64,000 nucleotides of DNA from Microaerobacter geothermalis. GTDB taxonomy: Bacteria > Bacillota > Bacilli > DSM-22679. The stretch spans positions 1 to 64,000 of the forward strand of contig NZ_JAKIHL010000004.1 of NCBI RefSeq assembly GCF_021608135.1, given 5' to 3'. Numbering within the stretch: the stretch's first letter is position 1; every line of letters starts with the position of its first letter. The notes beneath the pieces are model-generated. The model was not told the DNA's origin, made no database searches, and saw only the letters and a program-made list of their open reading frames with translations. Shown here in pieces: positions 63,399 through 64,000 of this stretch. Both the position numbers and the translations under genes were made by a program.

Positions 63399-63833
63399 TT
63401 ATTCGCAACGGCATGCAGTATCTACATGGGCCTTTGGCCCTCCTGTTTCTCCGGTAATCGGATTTCCGCCGGTGGAAACAATAATTTTTTCGGAAACTGT
63501 ATTTGCAATGACATTGGTAATCAATTGCAACAAATCATTAATATCTACCTGAGTTTGCTTAAATTCTTGAACGATGGGGATTGAATCCAGTTCATCCTGA
63601 AGCCTCTCAATCTCTTCTTCCACCTTTTTAGCCAAATCGTCTTTTTTCAGATGTTCATAAGATACAAGCTGCTTTTGTTTTTTCCGAATTTGGCTTATAA
63701 GGGTTTGTACCCGTTCATTAATTTTAATTTTGGCCTCCGCTTTTTTAAAAATGTCCACTTCAGGAGAATTGGAAATCAGATCAGCCAATTCTTCAGCCTT
63801 CTTTAAAATCTGTTCTCGATTTACTACTTCCAT
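63399..63833 (-). CDS. ricA: RicA (YmcA) regulator
   Basis: A 144-residue YmcA/YlbF-type helical protein (coiled segments in residues 1-110), part of the YlbF-YmcA-YaaT complex that stimulates RNase Y processing and Spo0A phosphorylation. The C-terminal tail STGGNPITGETGGPKAHV followed by CRC keeps the cysteines linked to iron-sulfur binding. It starts 7 bases after the miaB stop. ATG 63833; the upstream sequence is GGTGGAGGTTTAATAG. Confidence 0.93.
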   Translation of the reverse strand: MEVVNREQILKKAEELADLISNSPEVDIFKKAEAKIKINERVQTLISQIRKKQKQLVSYEHLKKDDLAKKVEEEIERLQDELDSIPIVQEFKQTQVDINDLLQLITNVIANTVSEKIIVSTGGNPITGETGGPKAHVDTACRCE

Positions 63834-63840
63834 GTTTCTA

Positions 63841-64000
63841 TTAAACCTCCACCCTTGTTATTGCTTCTCCCTTAAGAGTCCAAGTTTTTGGCTCAGTAAT
63901 TTTAACTTGTACTAATTTCCCGATATCTTTTTCATTCCCTTTAAAATTGACCAATTTATTTGTACGGGTTCTTCCGGATAGCATTTCTGGATTATTTTTG
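63841..64000 (-). CDS. miaB: tRNA methylthiotransferase MiaB, C-terminal end (partial)
   Basis: The last 52 codons of a gene entering from the right edge. They read [17 protein letters not shown], then [15 protein letters not shown], the TRAM domain end of MiaB, which adds the methylthio group to i6A37 made by MiaA. The radical-SAM part is outside the window. Upstream of ricA, as in other Bacillales. Confidence 0.92.
   Translation of the reverse strand, partial: KNNPEMLSGRTRTNKLVNFKGNEKDIGKLVQVKITEPKTWTLKGEAITRVEV

Noticed and set aside
1-64000. CRISPR array, tRNA, rRNA, transposase or prophage genes
   Set aside because: No regularly spaced repeats, no cloverleaf or rRNA sequence and no transposase, integrase or phage structural motifs were recognised.

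Overview
The window looks like the chromosome of an endospore-forming, Gram-positive Bacillales bacterium of moderate to low G+C. The evidence is the spore genes cotE, spoVK, spmA/spmB and a sporulation-type D,D-carboxypeptidase, the typical Bacillus genes ricA (ymcA), glnR, yneA, ynzC, yusF, yugN, lipL, ynbB and niaR, and strong AGGAGG-type ribosome binding sites with many TTG/GTG starts. A cytochrome cd1-type lipoprotein behind an Fnr-type site suggests facultative anaerobic, probably nitrogen-oxide respiring, life. I cannot name the genus.

Layout. 0.3-2.7 kb: a VTT membrane protein and a DUF1292 protein, both leftward. 1.5-6.9 kb: NAD synthesis island, with nifS diverging from nadB-nadC-nadA-niaR over a NiaR-type operator. 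7.0-10.2 kb: leuCD diverging from a LysR regulator. 10.2-14.3 kb: yugN and a phosphodiesterase set among decayed fragments, including a yyaL remnant. 14.3-18.4 kb: a thioesterase, a HesB-like gene with an in-frame TGA (candidate selenoprotein), yusF, a small membrane protein, a CapA-like phosphatase and a MurF-like ligase. 18.5-20.7 kb: pseudouridine catabolism (psuK with an N-terminal HTH, psuG). 20.8-22.9 kb: cobD-cbiB. 23.0-28.8 kb: a GNAT enzyme, then a secreted protein and ABC exporter operon whose last genes have collapsed into a pseudogene. 28.8-34.1 kb: lipL, cshA, a cold shock protein, a GIY-YIG protein and typA. 34.2-38.6 kb: a BtuF-like protein, aspartokinase, a double gamma-glutamylcyclotransferase, an unknown protein and ynzC. 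38.8-42 kb: the cd1 lipoprotein, then yneA/lexA over three LexA boxes. 42.1-46.5 kb: glnA, glnR (GlnR operator), ynbB, spoVK. 46.6-50.3 kb: a D,D-carboxypeptidase converging on an L,D-transpeptidase-spmA-spmB operon. 50.3-64 kb: two MFS transporters around hfq, miaA, a methyltransferase, mutL, glycerate kinase and mutS, then an amidoligase-type protein, cotE, ricA and the 3' end of miaB.

The order mutS, mutL, miaA, hfq, spoVK, ynbB, glnR, glnA, lexA, yneA, ynzC follows the Bacillus subtilis backbone with insertions, and hflX is missing between spoVK and ynbB. Small palindromic repeats sit in intergenic DNA and in two cases reach into stop codons (typA, glnA). The main discoveries to follow are the HesB-like UGA gene with a bSECIS-like hairpin, this repeat family, and the Fnr-controlled cd1 lipoprotein. 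No tRNA, rRNA, CRISPR, phage or transposase gene was recognised.
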